Notes: generated from the sequence alone by a model not told the origin. 64,000 nucleotides of DNA from Flavobacterium algicola (GCF_022399565.1 NZ_JAJTUT010000003.1:434001-498000); one strand, 5' to 3'. Shown: positions 1 to 9,408, numbered from the stretch's first letter. A program made the numbers and translations.

Positions 1-309
1 CCCACCCAAAATCGAGCATATTTACGAATGTTTGTTCTGCTTCGTTTCTTTCCCAAATATATAATAATATTCAGAATAATCTTAGTTTAATTAATTATCT
101 AATTGTAAATCTAATTCCTTTCTTCAATCCTATATTACGGAAAACCGTAATTACACAAAATAAATATTTTAGCATAGCCCAATAGTCCCGAACTGTCGGG
201 AGAAATTCTCTTGTGGAGTGATCTCGGAATAAAATATTGCTACGTCTCGAAGCCTCAGGAGCGGGAGGGAAGCTGTATTGAAAACCAATCTTTCTGCTTC
301 AAAAAAAAG
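1..309. other. Intergenic stretch with a diverged repeat remnant
   Basis: No convincing gene is seen. A 7-bp inverted repeat (ATTACGG/CCGTAAT) with a 4-nt loop lies at 134-151. About 185-275 contains words such as GGAGTGAT, TCTCG and GCGGGAGGG, in the order of similar words in the first unit of the 110-bp array near 22.8 kb, so it may be a decayed copy of that family. A 60-codon reading frame across it has no family features. Confidence 0.4.
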
Positions 310-348
310 CAAAAAAAATCCCCAACTACTTTCGTAATTGGGGATTTG
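310..348 (-). terminator. Rho-independent terminator of secA
   Basis: On the minus strand an AAATCCCCAA arm and its complement flank a 12-nt loop and are followed by a run of eight T. It starts about 20 nt after the secA stop codon. Confidence 0.85.
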
Positions 349-366
349 CAATAATTAATAAGTGGA

Positions 367-3300
367 TTATTTTACAACAACCCATTGACCTGTGGCGATT
401 AAGCTTTCGGCTTTTTTGAATTTCATTTCTTGTGTTTGTCCGCTGGCAACATTTTGAACAGTAACTGTATCGTTGCGATTGATTTTTGGCATATCGCGTA
501 CTACAGTTTCTGTTACCTGACGTTGTTGCGTTTCCCCAGCCTCACGGTTGGCAGCTTCGCTAGAAACGATTTCGTCCTTTTGAGTTTTTAAATTCTCTTT
601 CGGACGTGGTAATTCTTTTGCTTCATGAATGATTTCTGGAGCCGATTGCTGTGGTAAATCTCCTTTGAATAAGAAAGATATAACCTCTTTGTTGATTCCG
701 TTAAGCATGCTGCTGAACAAGTTGAAAGCTTCAAATTTGTAGATAAGCAATGGATCTTTTTGCTCGTGAACGGCCAATTGAACAGATTGTTTCAATTCAT
801 CCATTTTGCGCAAATGTTTTTTCCAAGCTTCGTCAACAATTGCTAGGGTGATGTTTTTCTCAAAATCAGCTACCAATTGTTTTCCTTGTGATTCGTACGC
901 TTTTTTAAGGTCTGTAACTACGTTCAATGATTTTACACCATCTGTAAACGGAACGACAATACGCTCAAATTGATTGCTTACATCTTCGTAAACATTCGCT
1001 ATGATAGGGAAAGCTTCTCTAGCAGAACGTTCTGTTTTTTCGTTGTAATATTTTAAGGCTTCTTTGTAAAGTTTCCCTGTTAATTCTGACTCAGGTATTC
1101 TTGTGAAATCTGCTTCTGAAACTGGTGACGTGATAGAGAAGTAACGAATGGTATCAAATTCAAATGCTTTGAAGTCATTGGTTGCTTTACTGCTTTGTAC
1201 TACAAGTTCGCAAGTGTCGTATAACATGTTTGCGATGTCTAGTTTTAAACGTTCTCCAAACAAAGCATGACGACGACGTTTGTACACTACTTCACGTTGT
1301 GCGTTCATTACATCATCATACTCAAGTAAACGCTTACGTACACCAAAGTTATTTTCTTCTACTTTTTTCTGAGCGCGCTCAATAGACTTCGTCATCATAG
1401 AATGTTGGATTACTTCTCCTTCTTCTAGACCCATTCTGTCCATTACTTTTGCTACTCTTTCAGATCCAAACAAACGCATCAAGTTGTCTTCTAGCGAAAC
1501 GTAGAATTGTGAACTTCCCACATCTCCTTGACGTCCTGCACGACCACGTAACTGGCGGTCAACACGACGTGAATCGTGACGCTCTGTACCTACGATGGCC
1601 AATCCACCTGCTGCTTTTACTTCAGCAGATAATTTGATATCCGTTCCACGACCTGCCATGTTGGTTGCGATCGTTACAACTCCTGGTTTACCTGCATCCT
1701 CAACGATTTGTGCCTCTTGCTTGTGCATTTTGGCATTCAATACATTATGCGTAACGCCTCTCATTTTAAGCATACGGCTTAACAATTCAGAGATTTCAAC
1801 AGAGGTAGTACCAATAAGTACCGGACGACCTGCTTTTGATAATTCGGTTACATCTTCAATAACAGCATTGAATTTTTCACGTGTTGTTTTGTAGATGAAA
1901 TCTTCTTTGTCTTGACGTGCCATTGGTCTGTTGGTTGGAATCTCCACCACATCCAATTTATAGATTTCCCATAGCTCTCCAGCCTCAGTAACCGCTGTTC
2001 CAGTCATACCACCTAATTTGTTGTACATTCTGAAATAGTTTTGCAAAGTTACCGTTGCAAAAGTTTGAGTAGCAGCTTCGATTTTTACATTCTCTTTGGC
2101 TTCAATCGCTTGGTGTAGTCCGTCAGAATAACGACGACCATCCATGATACGACCTGTTTGCTCATCGACAATCATAATTTTATTGTCCATGATCACGTAC
2201 TCTACATCTTTTTCGAATAAAGAGTAAGCCTTTAACAATTGTGTTAAAGTATGGATACGTTCACTTTTGATACTGAAATCTTGGAATAATCTTTCTTTTT
2301 CTTCTGCTTCAGCATCTTTATCAAGATTTTTCTTTTCGATAGCTGCGATCTCTGTCCCAATATCTGGAAGTACAAAGAAATCAGCATCTGTATCGCCAGA
2401 TAGGTACTTAATACCGTTATCTGTCAATTCTACTTGATTGTTTTTTTCTTCGATAACAAAATACAACGCTTCATCAATCTTATGCATTTCGCGGTTGTTA
2501 TCCTGCATATGCGTATTCTCTGTTTTTTGAAGCAATTGCTTGATACCTTCTTCACTTAAGAATTTGATCAACGCTTTGTTTCTTGGCAAACTTCTGTAAG
2601 CTCTCAACAAGACAATACCACCTTCTTTGGTATTTCCTTCTTTGATTAATTTTTTAGCCTCAGACAAAAATCCATTCGCTAATTGACGTTGTAAGTTAAC
2701 TAGATTTTCGATTTTTGGTTTTAGTTCATTAAATTCATGACGGTCTCCTTGAGGAACTGGTCCAGAAATAATCAATGGTGTTCTAGCATCATCAATCAAA
2801 ACAGAATCGACCTCATCGACAATTGCAAAGTTGTGTTTGCGTTGTACCAAATCTTCTGGCGAGTGCGTCATGTTATCTCTTAGATAGTCAAAACCAAATT
2901 CGTTATTGGTACCATAAGTAATATCAGCGTTGTAAGCTGCTTTTCTTCCTTCTGAGCTTGGTTGGTGATTGTCAATACAATCAACAGTCATACCGTGGAA
3001 TTCGAAAAGTGGTGCTTTCCAGGTACTATCACGTTTTGCTAAGTAGTCATTCACGGTTACTAGGTGTACTCCGTTTCCTGTCAAGGCATTCAAATACATC
3101 GGTAGGGTTGCAACCAATGTTTTTCCCTCTCCCGTTTGCATCTCTGCTACTTTACCTTGGTGCAATACCATACCACCAATCAACTGTACGTCGTAGTGAA
3201 TCATATCCCAAGTGATAGATTTACCAGCAGCATTCCATTGGTTTTGCCAAACAGATTGCTCGCCTTCAATAGAAACGTAAGGTTTGATACCAGCAAAAAC

Positions 3301-3714
3301 TCTGTCTTGCTCCGTTGCAGTAACAGCTATTTGAGAGTTGTCTTTAAAACGTCTTGCTGTTTCTTTTACTACTGCAAAAGCTTCAGGAAGAATTTCTAAT
3401 AACGTTTTCTCAGAGATGTCGTAAGCTTCTTTTTCAAGAGCATCGATTTTCTCATAAAGATCTTCTCTTTTATCAATATCTTCTGTAGCTTCTACTTCAT
3501 CTTTTAACGATTTTATTTTGTCGTCAACAGCAGTACGTGCTTCTTTGATTTGATTTTTAAAGTAATACGTTCTCGCTCTTAAATCATCATGTGATAAAGT
3601 GATTAAAGTGCTTTCAAACGATTTTATTTTTTTAAGATAAGGCTGTAACGCCTTAACATCTTTCTCGGATTTGTCCCCGACAAAGGCTTTTAAAATGCTG
3701 TTTATAAAACTCAT
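367..3714 (-). CDS. secA: Preprotein translocase ATPase SecA
   Basis: SecA is the cytoplasmic ATPase motor that pushes unfolded preproteins through SecYEG. The 1115-residue protein has Walker A (MQTGEGKT, about residues 192-199), the DEAD-like Walker B block (IVDEVDSVLIDDARTPL, about 298-314), the GTTSVEISE region of the second helicase lobe and the motif RQLRGRAGRQGD. It is about 200 residues longer than the 901-residue E. coli protein, with N-terminal and internal insertions, as is usual in Bacteroidota. The C-terminus ends in GQWVVVK and has no cysteine-rich zinc motif. I chose the ATG at 3714, which gives MSFINSILKAF; the frame extends 15 codons further to a TTG at 3759, but those codons run into the preceding terminator hairpin. 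It is transcribed alone, with its own terminator downstream. Confidence 0.97.
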   Translation of the reverse strand: MSFINSILKAFVGDKSEKDVKALQPYLKKIKSFESTLITLSHDDLRARTYYFKNQIKEARTAVDDKIKSLKDEVEATEDIDKREDLYEKIDALEKEAYDISEKTLLEILPEAFAVVKETARRFKDNSQIAVTATEQDRVFAGIKPYVSIEGEQSVWQNQWNAAGKSITWDMIHYDVQLIGGMVLHQGKVAEMQTGEGKTLVATLPMYLNALTGNGVHLVTVNDYLAKRDSTWKAPLFEFHGMTVDCIDNHQPSSEGRKAAYNADITYGTNNEFGFDYLRDNMTHSPEDLVQRKHNFAIVDEVDSVLIDDARTPLIISGPVPQGDRHEFNELKPKIENLVNLQRQLANGFLSEAKKLIKEGNTKEGGIVLLRAYRSLPRNKALIKFLSEEGIKQLLQKTENTHMQDNNREMHKIDEALYFVIEEKNNQVELTDNGIKYLSGDTDADFFVLPDIGTEIAAIEKKNLDKDAEAEEKERLFQDFSIKSERIHTLTQLLKAYSLFEKDVEYVIMDNKIMIVDEQTGRIMDGRRYSDGLHQAIEAKENVKIEAATQTFATVTLQNYFRMYNKLGGMTGTAVTEAGELWEIYKLDVVEIPTNRPMARQDKEDFIYKTTREKFNAVIEDVTELSKAGRPVLIGTTSVEISELLSRMLKMRGVTHNVLNAKMHKQEAQIVEDAGKPGVVTIATNMAGRGTDIKLSAEVKAAGGLAIVGTERHDSRRVDRQLRGRAGRQGDVGSSQFYVSLEDNLMRLFGSERVAKVMDRMGLEEGEVIQHSMMTKSIERAQKKVEENNFGVRKRLLEYDDVMNAQREVVYKRRRHALFGERLKLDIANMLYDTCELVVQSSKATNDFKAFEFDTIRYFSITSPVSEADFTRIPESELTGKLYKEALKYYNEKTERSAREAFPIIANVYEDVSNQFERIVVPFTDGVKSLNVVTDLKKAYESQGKQLVADFEKNITLAIVDEAWKKHLRKMDELKQSVQLAVHEQKDPLLIYKFEAFNLFSSMLNGINKEVISFLFKGDLPQQSAPEIIHEAKELPRPKENLKTQKDEIVSSEAANREAGETQQRQVTETVVRDMPKINRNDTVTVQNVASGQTQEMKFKKAESLIATGQWVVVK

Positions 3715-3760
3715 AATAGTTTTTGTTACTGAATTATTTTCATTCTTATGTTTAACCAAA

Positions 3761-3791
3761 AAAAAAGCCTCAGATTGAGACTTTTTTCTTT
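3761..3791 (-). terminator. Terminator between the DUF2795 gene and secA
   Basis: On the minus strand GTCTCA-atc-TGAGGC forms a 6-bp stem (one G-T pair) extended by A and T runs, ending in nine T. It starts about 10 nt after the DUF2795 stop and lies upstream of the secA ATG. Confidence 0.75.
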
Positions 3792-3801
3792 GATTTATTT
3801 T

Positions 3802-4023
3802 CTAATATTCGTCCTCATTCCAAAGATAATCTTCGTCAGTAGGATAATCAGGCCAAATTTCTTCCATTGATTCATATATCTCGCCTTCGTCTTCAATAGA
3901 CTGAAGGTTTTCTACCACCTCTAATGGTGCTCCTGCACGTATAGCGTAGTCAATAAGTTCGTCTTTGTTAGCAGGCCACGGTGCATCACTTAAATAGGAT
4001 GCTAATTCTAATGTCCAATACAT
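3802..4023 (-). CDS. DUF2795-family small acidic protein
   Basis: This 73-residue protein matches the DUF2795 pattern of small bacterial proteins: MYWTLELASYLSDAPWPANK, then a helical stretch (DELIDYAIRAGAPLEVVENL) and a strongly acidic tail (SIEDEGEIYESMEEIWPDYP) ending in DEY. No catalytic motif is visible and the function is unknown. The gene has its own promoter-like element (TATTTTTG at 4046-4053 on the minus strand) and a terminator before secA, so it is probably monocistronic. Small acidic DUF2795 proteins are widely annotated in Flavobacterium; a role in protein-protein contacts would be a guess. Confidence 0.85.
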   Translation of the reverse strand: MYWTLELASYLSDAPWPANKDELIDYAIRAGAPLEVVENLQSIEDEGEIYESMEEIWPDYPTDEDYLWNEDEY

Positions 4024-4045
4024 CTTTTTATCGATTTAGTTTTTG

Positions 4046-4053
4046 CAAAAATA
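4046..4053 (-). promoter_or_regulatory. -7 promoter element of the DUF2795 gene
   Basis: TATTTTTG on the minus strand fits the Bacteroidota -7 consensus TAnnTTTG and would start a transcript with an 18-20 nt leader. No clear -33 TTG was seen. Confidence 0.5.
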
Positions 4054-4232
4054 AATTTTTTACTGAAAAATACAAGTAAAAAAAGTTTTTTTTATAATAA
4101 ATTTAAGAACGTTTGCAATTATAGTTCGATTTTAGCTCTAAAACGTAGCTTCAGATGCTGAAAAATAGCTATTATTGGCAGAAAATTCATATTCTACTTC
4201 ATAAATGGAAACTGAAATTAGTGATTAAAAAA

Positions 4233-4802
4233 CTATTTTCTTGGTATCCATTTTACCTCTTCTGCTTGTAAGTCAAAAGTCAACTTTCGTGCCAAGACAA
4301 AAAGGTAGTCAGAAAGTCGGTTAAGGTACTGAATCGTCAGTTCTTCAATAGGTTCATCGTGGTTCAAATGCACGGCCAAACGTTCTGCTCTGCGACAAAC
4401 ACAACGTGCAATATGACAATATGACACGGTAGTATGCCCACCTGGGAGTACAAAATGCGTCATTGGCGGAAGTGCAAGTTCCATCGCATCGATCTCGTTT
4501 TCTAATAAAAGAAGATCACTTTCTATAATACCAAGGTTTTTTAATCGTGGTTGCCCATTTTTTAAAAGCTCTTTTTCTGGTGGAGTAGCCAAAATAGCAC
4601 CTACAGTAAAAAGGCGGTCCTGAATTTCGATCAAAACTTCTTTATAATGTGTGTCTATTTCTTGGTCACGAATCAATCCGATATACGAGTTTAATTCGTC
4701 TACGGTACCGTAACTATCAATTCGTATGTGATCTTTAGGAACGCGGGTTCCTCCAAAAAGTGCTGTGGTACCACCGTCACCGGTTTTGGTATATATTTTC
4801 AT
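4233..4802 (-). CDS. PduO-type cob(I)yrinic acid a,c-diamide adenosyltransferase
   Basis: The enzyme transfers the 5'-deoxyadenosyl group of ATP to the cobalt of cob(I)alamin, making adenosylcobalamin. The 189-residue protein has the N-terminal ATP-binding signature KIYTKTGDGGTTALFGG and, near residue 130, the conserved block RCVCRRAERLAV, both typical of the PduO/MMAB family. Length is normal. No B12 synthesis genes are nearby, so it more likely activates scavenged cobalamin for enzymes such as methylmalonyl-CoA mutase, which is inference. It lies alone, about 130 nt upstream in its own direction from no obvious partner; the next gene, an ABC ATPase, also reads leftwards but is not tightly coupled. 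Confidence 0.93.
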   Translation of the reverse strand: MKIYTKTGDGGTTALFGGTRVPKDHIRIDSYGTVDELNSYIGLIRDQEIDTHYKEVLIEIQDRLFTVGAILATPPEKELLKNGQPRLKNLGIIESDLLLLENEIDAMELALPPMTHFVLPGGHTTVSYCHIARCVCRRAERLAVHLNHDEPIEELTIQYLNRLSDYLFVLARKLTFDLQAEEVKWIPRK

Positions 4803-4929
4803 TATGTGTAATGCTTAAATTCTTTGTGGCTTGATAGCCAAAGAATGTATTTAAATTTGCTGAAGAATTATAGGTGAGAGGCGGAAGCATTCTTTTTACT
4901 CTACCAGTGAGAATCTTGATAATTCTAAA

Positions 4930-5619
4930 CTAACTTTTGCGGGTGTCGCTTTCGACCAATCCATCTCTTAATCGAATGATTCTATTGGCGTGCTCTGCGA
5001 TATCTTCCTCATGTGTAACCAATATAACGGTATTACCGTTTGCATGAATTTCGTCAAAAAGTGCCATAATTTCTACAGAGGTCTTACTGTCTAAGTTTCC
5101 GGTTGGTTCATCGGCAAGTATAATCGATGGTTTGTTGACCAAAGCTCTAGCGATGGCAACTCTTTGTCTTTGTCCTCCAGAAAGTTGGTTGGGTTGGTGG
5201 TCCATACGATCAGCAAGACCTACTTGTGTCAACACTTCTTGTGCTCGTGCTTTTCGTTCTGATTTTATAAAACCTGCATAAATCATTGGTAATGCAACAT
5301 TGTCAATAGCATCCATTCGAGGCAAAAGATTAAAGGTTTGAAACACAAATCCGATTTCTTTGTTTCGAATGCTGGCCAATTCATCATCTCGCATTTTACT
5401 AACATCCTTTCCGTTTAAAACGTAATTTCCAGATGTGGGCGTATCCAAACAACCCAAAAGATTCATTAAAGTTGATTTTCCTGAACCAGACGGTCCCATC
5501 AAAGCAACATATTCTCCTTTGTTAATTTCCAAATCAATGCCTTTAAGCACATAAACGGTTTCTTCGCCTAAGGCAAAATTACGCTTGATATTTGTTATTT
5601 GTATTAATGGGTTTGCCAT
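4930..5619 (-). CDS. ABC transporter ATP-binding protein, LolD/MacB-like
   Basis: This 229-residue ATPase would energise a membrane permease of the MacB/FtsX/LolC type. It shows Walker A (GPSGSGKST, residues 42-50), a Q-loop region ([12 protein letters not shown]), the signature [15 protein letters not shown], Walker B ([12 protein letters not shown]) and the switch histidine ([11 protein letters not shown]). The NLDS after Walker B and overall length are typical of LolD/MacB/YknY-type ATPases. No permease gene lies beside it, so the partner must be encoded elsewhere and the transported substrate (lipoprotein, peptide or drug) cannot be told. Transcribed leftwards, about 110 nt downstream of the carbonic anhydrase gene. 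Confidence 0.93.
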   Translation of the reverse strand: MANPLIQITNIKRNFALGEETVYVLKGIDLEINKGEYVALMGPSGSGKSTLMNLLGCLDTPTSGNYVLNGKDVSKMRDDELASIRNKEIGFVFQTFNLLPRMDAIDNVALPMIYAGFIKSERKARAQEVLTQVGLADRMDHQPNQLSGGQRQRVAIARALVNKPSIILADEPTGNLDSKTSVEIMALFDEIHANGNTVILVTHEEDIAEHANRIIRLRDGLVESDTRKS

Positions 5620-5731
5620 TGCTATCGTCTGTTGATGAATTATGATTTCTAGTTTTTAAAAGTACAAAAGACTTTTGAATTATAGAGGAGTTCTGTTAAA
5701 AATACAGTTTTGGCCACAAAATAGTTTTGCA

Positions 5732-6361
5732 CTAGTTGCCAATTTTATAGATGGCCATAATATCTTTCAAGATGGCATCAAAGTCAATTTTTAAATCGAT
5801 AAGTTCTCCTGTATGTATGTCAAAAATCCAGCCGTACACTTTCAAATTTCGTTCGGTATTTGCTTTTTGCACTTCAGCAGTTTTGATGACATTCATGCAC
5901 TGCTCTTGTACATTCAATTCTACCAAACGTCTGTATTTGGCATCTTCGTCTGTGATAGCATCGAGTTCTTTTCTGTGTATGCGGTACACATCACGTATGT
6001 TTCGCAACCAAGGATTTAGTATGCCTAAGTCAGACTGTTGCATGGCAGCCTTCACACCGCCACAACCATAATGGCCACATACCACAATATGATTTACTTT
6101 TAAATGCATCACAGCATAATTAATCACCGACATCGAGTTCAGGTCGGTATTGGGTACCATATTGGCAATATTGCGGTGCACAAATACTTCACCAGCTTGC
6201 AGTCCCATTAATTCTTCGGCAGAAACACGGCTATCAGAACATCCAATATATAGAAATTCAGGTGATTGTCCTTTGCCTAATTTATCAAAAAAGGTGGCAT
6301 CTGTTTTTAGTTGCTTGGCTATCCATTGTTTATTATTTTCGAAAATTTGTTCGATATTCAT
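5732..6361 (-). CDS. Beta-class carbonic anhydrase
   Basis: It interconverts CO2 and bicarbonate in the cytoplasm, supplying bicarbonate for carboxylases. The 209-residue protein has the full beta-class zinc site: C41 and D43 in CSDSR, and H97 and C100 in GHYGCGGV. The length and an N-terminal helix (MNIEQIFENNKQWI) match the bacterial Can family. The start codon lies 16 nt after the stop of the methyltransferase gene in the same direction, so the two may share a transcript. No sulfate permease fusion is present. Confidence 0.95.
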   Translation of the reverse strand: MNIEQIFENNKQWIAKQLKTDATFFDKLGKGQSPEFLYIGCSDSRVSAEELMGLQAGEVFVHRNIANMVPNTDLNSMSVINYAVMHLKVNHIVVCGHYGCGGVKAAMQQSDLGILNPWLRNIRDVYRIHRKELDAITDEDAKYRRLVELNVQEQCMNVIKTAEVQKANTERNLKVYGWIFDIHTGELIDLKIDFDAILKDIMAIYKIGN

Positions 6362-6377
6362 ATTCCAGTTTTAATTT

Positions 6378-7169
6378 TTAGGTTCGAATGATAAAATGCT
6401 CTTTGGGCTGTTCTCGTCGAAAGAAAACCAAACCCCATTGGTAAGTATCGATGGTTACAGTAACTTTGGGATGCTGTTTGATTGTCTCCCAAGCAGCTTC
6501 CATATCGGCTGACCAATGTATGTCGTCAAAAATCCAAACACTGTCGTTTGTAATGGTGGGAATTAAAAGTTCAAAATAGGCTAAAGTTGCTTTCTCGGAA
6601 TGATTGCCGTCAAAGTATATGAGATCATAAGAGGTTGCATCTATCTTGTCATTCTTGAGATAAGAATCAAACTGAGTGGTGATACAGTCAACGTGATCGA
6701 ATTTGAATTGCTGCAACTGATTTTTTGCAACTGCCATTGTATTAGGGCAACCTTCTAGTGTTGTGATTTTCACTTCGTTTTCAGTTAATTTCGATCCCAA
6801 TGCCAAAGCAGAAGTTGCCAAACCTAGTGAAGTACCAATTTCAAGTATGGATTTAAATTGGAAATAAACTGATATTCGATACAATAATTGGGCACGCTTT
6901 ACGCTTATTCCCGCTGTTTTAGCAATCTGCGCAACAGCACGCGTATTGGATTTAAAAACTAATGAACCCGCACCAAAGTCAGATACTTCGATTGTGCTTG
7001 TGTTTTCCAAAAGAGATTGGCGGTACTTTTCTAAAAGTAAATAATCTTCTTTGGGTTTTTTATCATAGAAACACTTTGTTATCAACGTGAAAACAAAAGG
7101 CGAATGTACAGCATGCTCATTTTTTGAATGCCAAAGAAAGGTAAGGTAGGATTTAATTTGAAATAGCAT
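6378..7169 (-). CDS. Class I SAM-dependent methyltransferase, O-methyltransferase-like
   Basis: A Rossmann-fold methyltransferase with motif I ILEIGTSLGLATSALA, an acidic ribose-binding residue in ITTLEGCP, a YDLIYFDGNHSE motif and a metal-like DD in WIFDDIHWS, resembling the O-methyltransferase-3/24 group. The substrate cannot be told. The open frame extends 37 codons further to an ATG at 7280, but I chose the ATG at 7169 (MLFQIKSYLTFLWHSK, 263 residues) because a TACCTTTG -7 element lies between the two starts at 7192-7199, and the extra residues are Lys/Phe-rich and unlike the family. The N-terminal HAVHSPFVFTL block is common in Bacteroidota homologues. It probably leads a two-gene transcript with the carbonic anhydrase. 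Confidence 0.85.
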   Translation of the reverse strand: MLFQIKSYLTFLWHSKNEHAVHSPFVFTLITKCFYDKKPKEDYLLLEKYRQSLLENTSTIEVSDFGAGSLVFKSNTRAVAQIAKTAGISVKRAQLLYRISVYFQFKSILEIGTSLGLATSALALGSKLTENEVKITTLEGCPNTMAVAKNQLQQFKFDHVDCITTQFDSYLKNDKIDATSYDLIYFDGNHSEKATLAYFELLIPTITNDSVWIFDDIHWSADMEAAWETIKQHPKVTVTIDTYQWGLVFFRREQPKEHFIIRT

Positions 7170-7191
7170 GTTTTTTATAGCTTCAGTAACA

Positions 7192-7199
7192 CAAAGGTA
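7192..7199 (-). promoter_or_regulatory. -7 promoter element of the methyltransferase gene
   Basis: TACCTTTG on the minus strand matches TAnnTTTG and predicts a start of transcription near 7187, about 18 nt before the ATG at 7169. It argues against the longer reading frame start at 7280. Confidence 0.55.
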
Positions 7200-7334
7200 C
7201 GAATGAAAGTTTGAAATTTTTAGGCTAGTTTTTAAAAATAGATACGAAATAAAGCGTCTAGCACACTTCTTTTTGATCAAATATAATAGTTTGCATCTTT
7301 ATTTATATGCAACTTAGACCCTTCAAAAAAAAAC

Positions 7335-7342
7335 TATATTTG
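7335..7342 (+). promoter_or_regulatory. -7 promoter element of the zinc-ribbon SDR gene
   Basis: TATATTTG matches TAnnTTTG; transcription would begin near 7347, giving a leader of about 26 nt. The -33 region is A-rich with no clear TTG. Confidence 0.55.
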
Positions 7343-7372
7343 CGCTCTTAAAATCAACAGTAATAGTTTCGT

Positions 7373-8926
7373 ATGATGATGAATGAAGAACAAATACATG
7401 AAGGAGTAATATCATCGGAAGAAATCAGCCGTTGCATTGCCATTCTTTCGCAGCTCAACAGTGATACCGACCAAATATTCGATATTCCGAAAGAGCAGCG
7501 TACAGCACTTATCAAAGCGGCTGGGCAGTTTGCGCGACCAGATCGTGACGAACTTTCGCGTCGCAAAAAAGATGGTGCCAAAGCGGCCAAACGCAAACTG
7601 GAAAAGCGAGATCGTACAGCACGCAAGGAGACGGGAATACGTCATGCTCGCGAAGCAGCGATTTTTATGGCGCCCAAATTGTTAGCCTATACCGACCTGG
7701 CAAGTAAAGAACAACTGGAACTTGAAACTCCTCGTAATTGTTATGTGTGTAAAACATCCTTTACTATGATGCATCACTTTTACGATACTATGTGCGGTGA
7801 TTGTGGGGACTTTAATTATGCCAAACGTTTCCAAACCGCTAATGTAGAAGGACAGTTAGCAGTAATCACTGGTTCCCGATTAAAAATTGGTTACCACATC
7901 ACTTTGATGTTATTGCGTGGTGGTGCTACAGTGGTTGCAACTACTCGTTTTCCAGTAGACTCTGCTTTGCGCTTTGCCAAGGAGCCTGATTTTAAAGACT
8001 GGGAGGACCGTTTAAAAATTCATGGCTTGGATTTAAGACACATTCCGAGTGTGGAAATTTTTTGCAATTTTATTGAGCAAAAGTACGGTCGACTGGATAT
8101 ACTTATCAACAACGCTGCGCAAACTGTGCGGAGACCTTCTGGGTTTTATACCCACTTGATGGAAAATGAAGAGCGTCCCATTGCAAATTTACCACAACAA
8201 GCGCAAACTTTATTATTGGATCACTTGAATTGTTTGGATGAGTTGAAGGTATTGACTTCTAGCATTTCTTCAAATCAAAATATGCCCGTAACTTGGCATG
8301 GACCAGAACCCGGAATCGGCTTGAGAGCTTCGGCTCAGTTGTCTCAGATTCCGTATTCATTTGATAAAGCTTTAGTGGCCAATGAAGTTTTTCCAGAAGG
8401 AGAACTAGATGCCGATTTACAACAAGTTGATTTGCGTAAAACAAATAGTTGGCGCTTAAAATTAGGACAAATTGAGACCACAGAAATGATTGAAGTGCAA
8501 CTGGTTAATTCTGTAGCACCATTTGTTTTGTGTAATCGTTTATCCGAATTGATGAAGAAAGACAACACGGGTCAAAAACACATTATCAACGTTTCGGCGA
8601 TGGAAGGAAAGTTTTACCGTGATTTTAAAGAAGCCCGCCATCCTCATACTAATATGGCAAAGGCTGCCCTGAATATGTTGACACATACAGCGGCGGGGGA
8701 ATTGGCCAAAGCTGGAATCTTTATGAATGCCGTTGACACTGGTTGGGTCACAGATGAAGACCCAGCAGAATTGGCGAAAAGAAAACAAGAACAAGAAGAT
8801 TTTCAGCCGCCACTTGATATTGTCGATGGAGCTGCTAGGGTTATGGATCCGTTGTTTGAAGGTATCAATACGGGTAAACATTGGAGTGGGAAATTCTTAA
8901 AAGATTACGGACCAATTGCTTGGTAG
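7373..8926 (+). CDS. Atypical SDR-family protein with N-terminal zinc ribbon
   Basis: The 517-residue protein is about twice the length of a normal short-chain dehydrogenase. Residues 1-120 are helical and basic. Next is a four-cysteine zinc-ribbon-like site (C123, C126, C141, C144; CX2C-X14-CX2C). A Rossmann domain follows, with TGSRLKIG (about 166-173) in place of TGxxxGIG and NNAAQT (246-251) in place of NNAG. A region of about 120 residues (roughly 260-380) is inserted before the catalytic block. There the SDR serine is present (S408 in NVSAMEGKF) and so is the lysine (K430), but the tyrosine of YxxxK is replaced by threonine (T426 in HTNMAK). I recall similar proteins with HTNM(A/S)K in plants and fungi, so this seems a family trait. 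Whether it is a redox enzyme is open. It stands alone on its own promoter. Confidence 0.8.
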   Translation: MMMNEEQIHEGVISSEEISRCIAILSQLNSDTDQIFDIPKEQRTALIKAAGQFARPDRDELSRRKKDGAKAAKRKLEKRDRTARKETGIRHAREAAIFMAPKLLAYTDLASKEQLELETPRNCYVCKTSFTMMHHFYDTMCGDCGDFNYAKRFQTANVEGQLAVITGSRLKIGYHITLMLLRGGATVVATTRFPVDSALRFAKEPDFKDWEDRLKIHGLDLRHIPSVEIFCNFIEQKYGRLDILINNAAQTVRRPSGFYTHLMENEERPIANLPQQAQTLLLDHLNCLDELKVLTSSISSNQNMPVTWHGPEPGIGLRASAQLSQIPYSFDKALVANEVFPEGELDADLQQVDLRKTNSWRLKLGQIETTEMIEVQLVNSVAPFVLCNRLSELMKKDNTGQKHIINVSAMEGKFYRDFKEARHPHTNMAKAALNMLTHTAAGELAKAGIFMNAVDTGWVTDEDPAELAKRKQEQEDFQPPLDIVDGAARVMDPLFEGINTGKHWSGKFLKDYGPIAW

Positions 8927-9073
8927 TTTTTTAATTTTCGAAAATAAAGGTCATATTTTTTATTAAATAATAATGGGTATAAATAAGCTTTTAATCCCTT
9001 TAAAAGTGCAATGACCGCTATTATTTTAGAATTAAATTGCAATCTTTGGCTTGGAAAAAAAAAACTAAAGAAT

Positions 9074-9301
9074 ATGAGCAAGACAAAATTAACAATCAAT
9101 AAAAATGGTTCTATCAAAGTCGAAGGGGATTTTGAGATAGTAGATAGTGAAGGAACAGTATATGGATTAGAGGGAAGAACAGCATTAGGACTTTGCCGTT
9201 GTGGATTATCTGCAAACAAACCTTTCTGCGACGGATCTCACCGCAATACTTTTGATCACGAATCAAAAGCATTCGATTTACCACCAATGAAAACCAAATA
9301 A
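9074..9301 (+). CDS. CDGSH iron-sulfur domain protein
   Basis: A 75-residue protein with one CDGSH motif, CRCGLSANKPFCDGSH, whose three cysteines and one histidine bind a labile [2Fe-2S] cluster in the mitoNEET family. The N-terminus (TKLTINKNGSIKVEGDFEIVD) is the beta-strand segment usual in bacterial members. The frame stays open 21 codons upstream to 9011, but the ATG at 9074 gives the compact family start MSKTKLTIN, preceded by an A-rich ribosome-binding region. Small CDGSH proteins act in redox or Fe-S handling; the exact role here is unknown. It ends at a strong terminator and may be co-expressed with the upstream SDR. Confidence 0.92.
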   Translation: MSKTKLTINKNGSIKVEGDFEIVDSEGTVYGLEGRTALGLCRCGLSANKPFCDGSHRNTFDHESKAFDLPPMKTK

Positions 9302-9316
9302 GATTTTTAGAAAATA

Positions 9317-9352
9317 GAAAAAGCTGCATTTTTAAGGAATGCAGCTTTTTTT
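9317..9352 (+). terminator. Rho-independent terminator after the CDGSH gene
   Basis: AAAGCTGCATT and AATGCAGCTTT arms flank a short loop and are followed by a T run. Confidence 0.88.
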
Positions 9353-9408
9353 ATAATCCTCATGTATGTAAATCAAATCTACATTGATGATAAATTGCAT
9401 TACAAATT

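Noticed and set aside
169..351. Minus-strand ORF of 60 codons at the window start
   Set aside because: It runs through the secA terminator and a repeat-like stretch; no family features.
7170..7280. Upstream extension of the methyltransferase to ATG at 7280
   Set aside because: A TAnnTTTG element lies downstream of this start and the extra residues do not fit the family.
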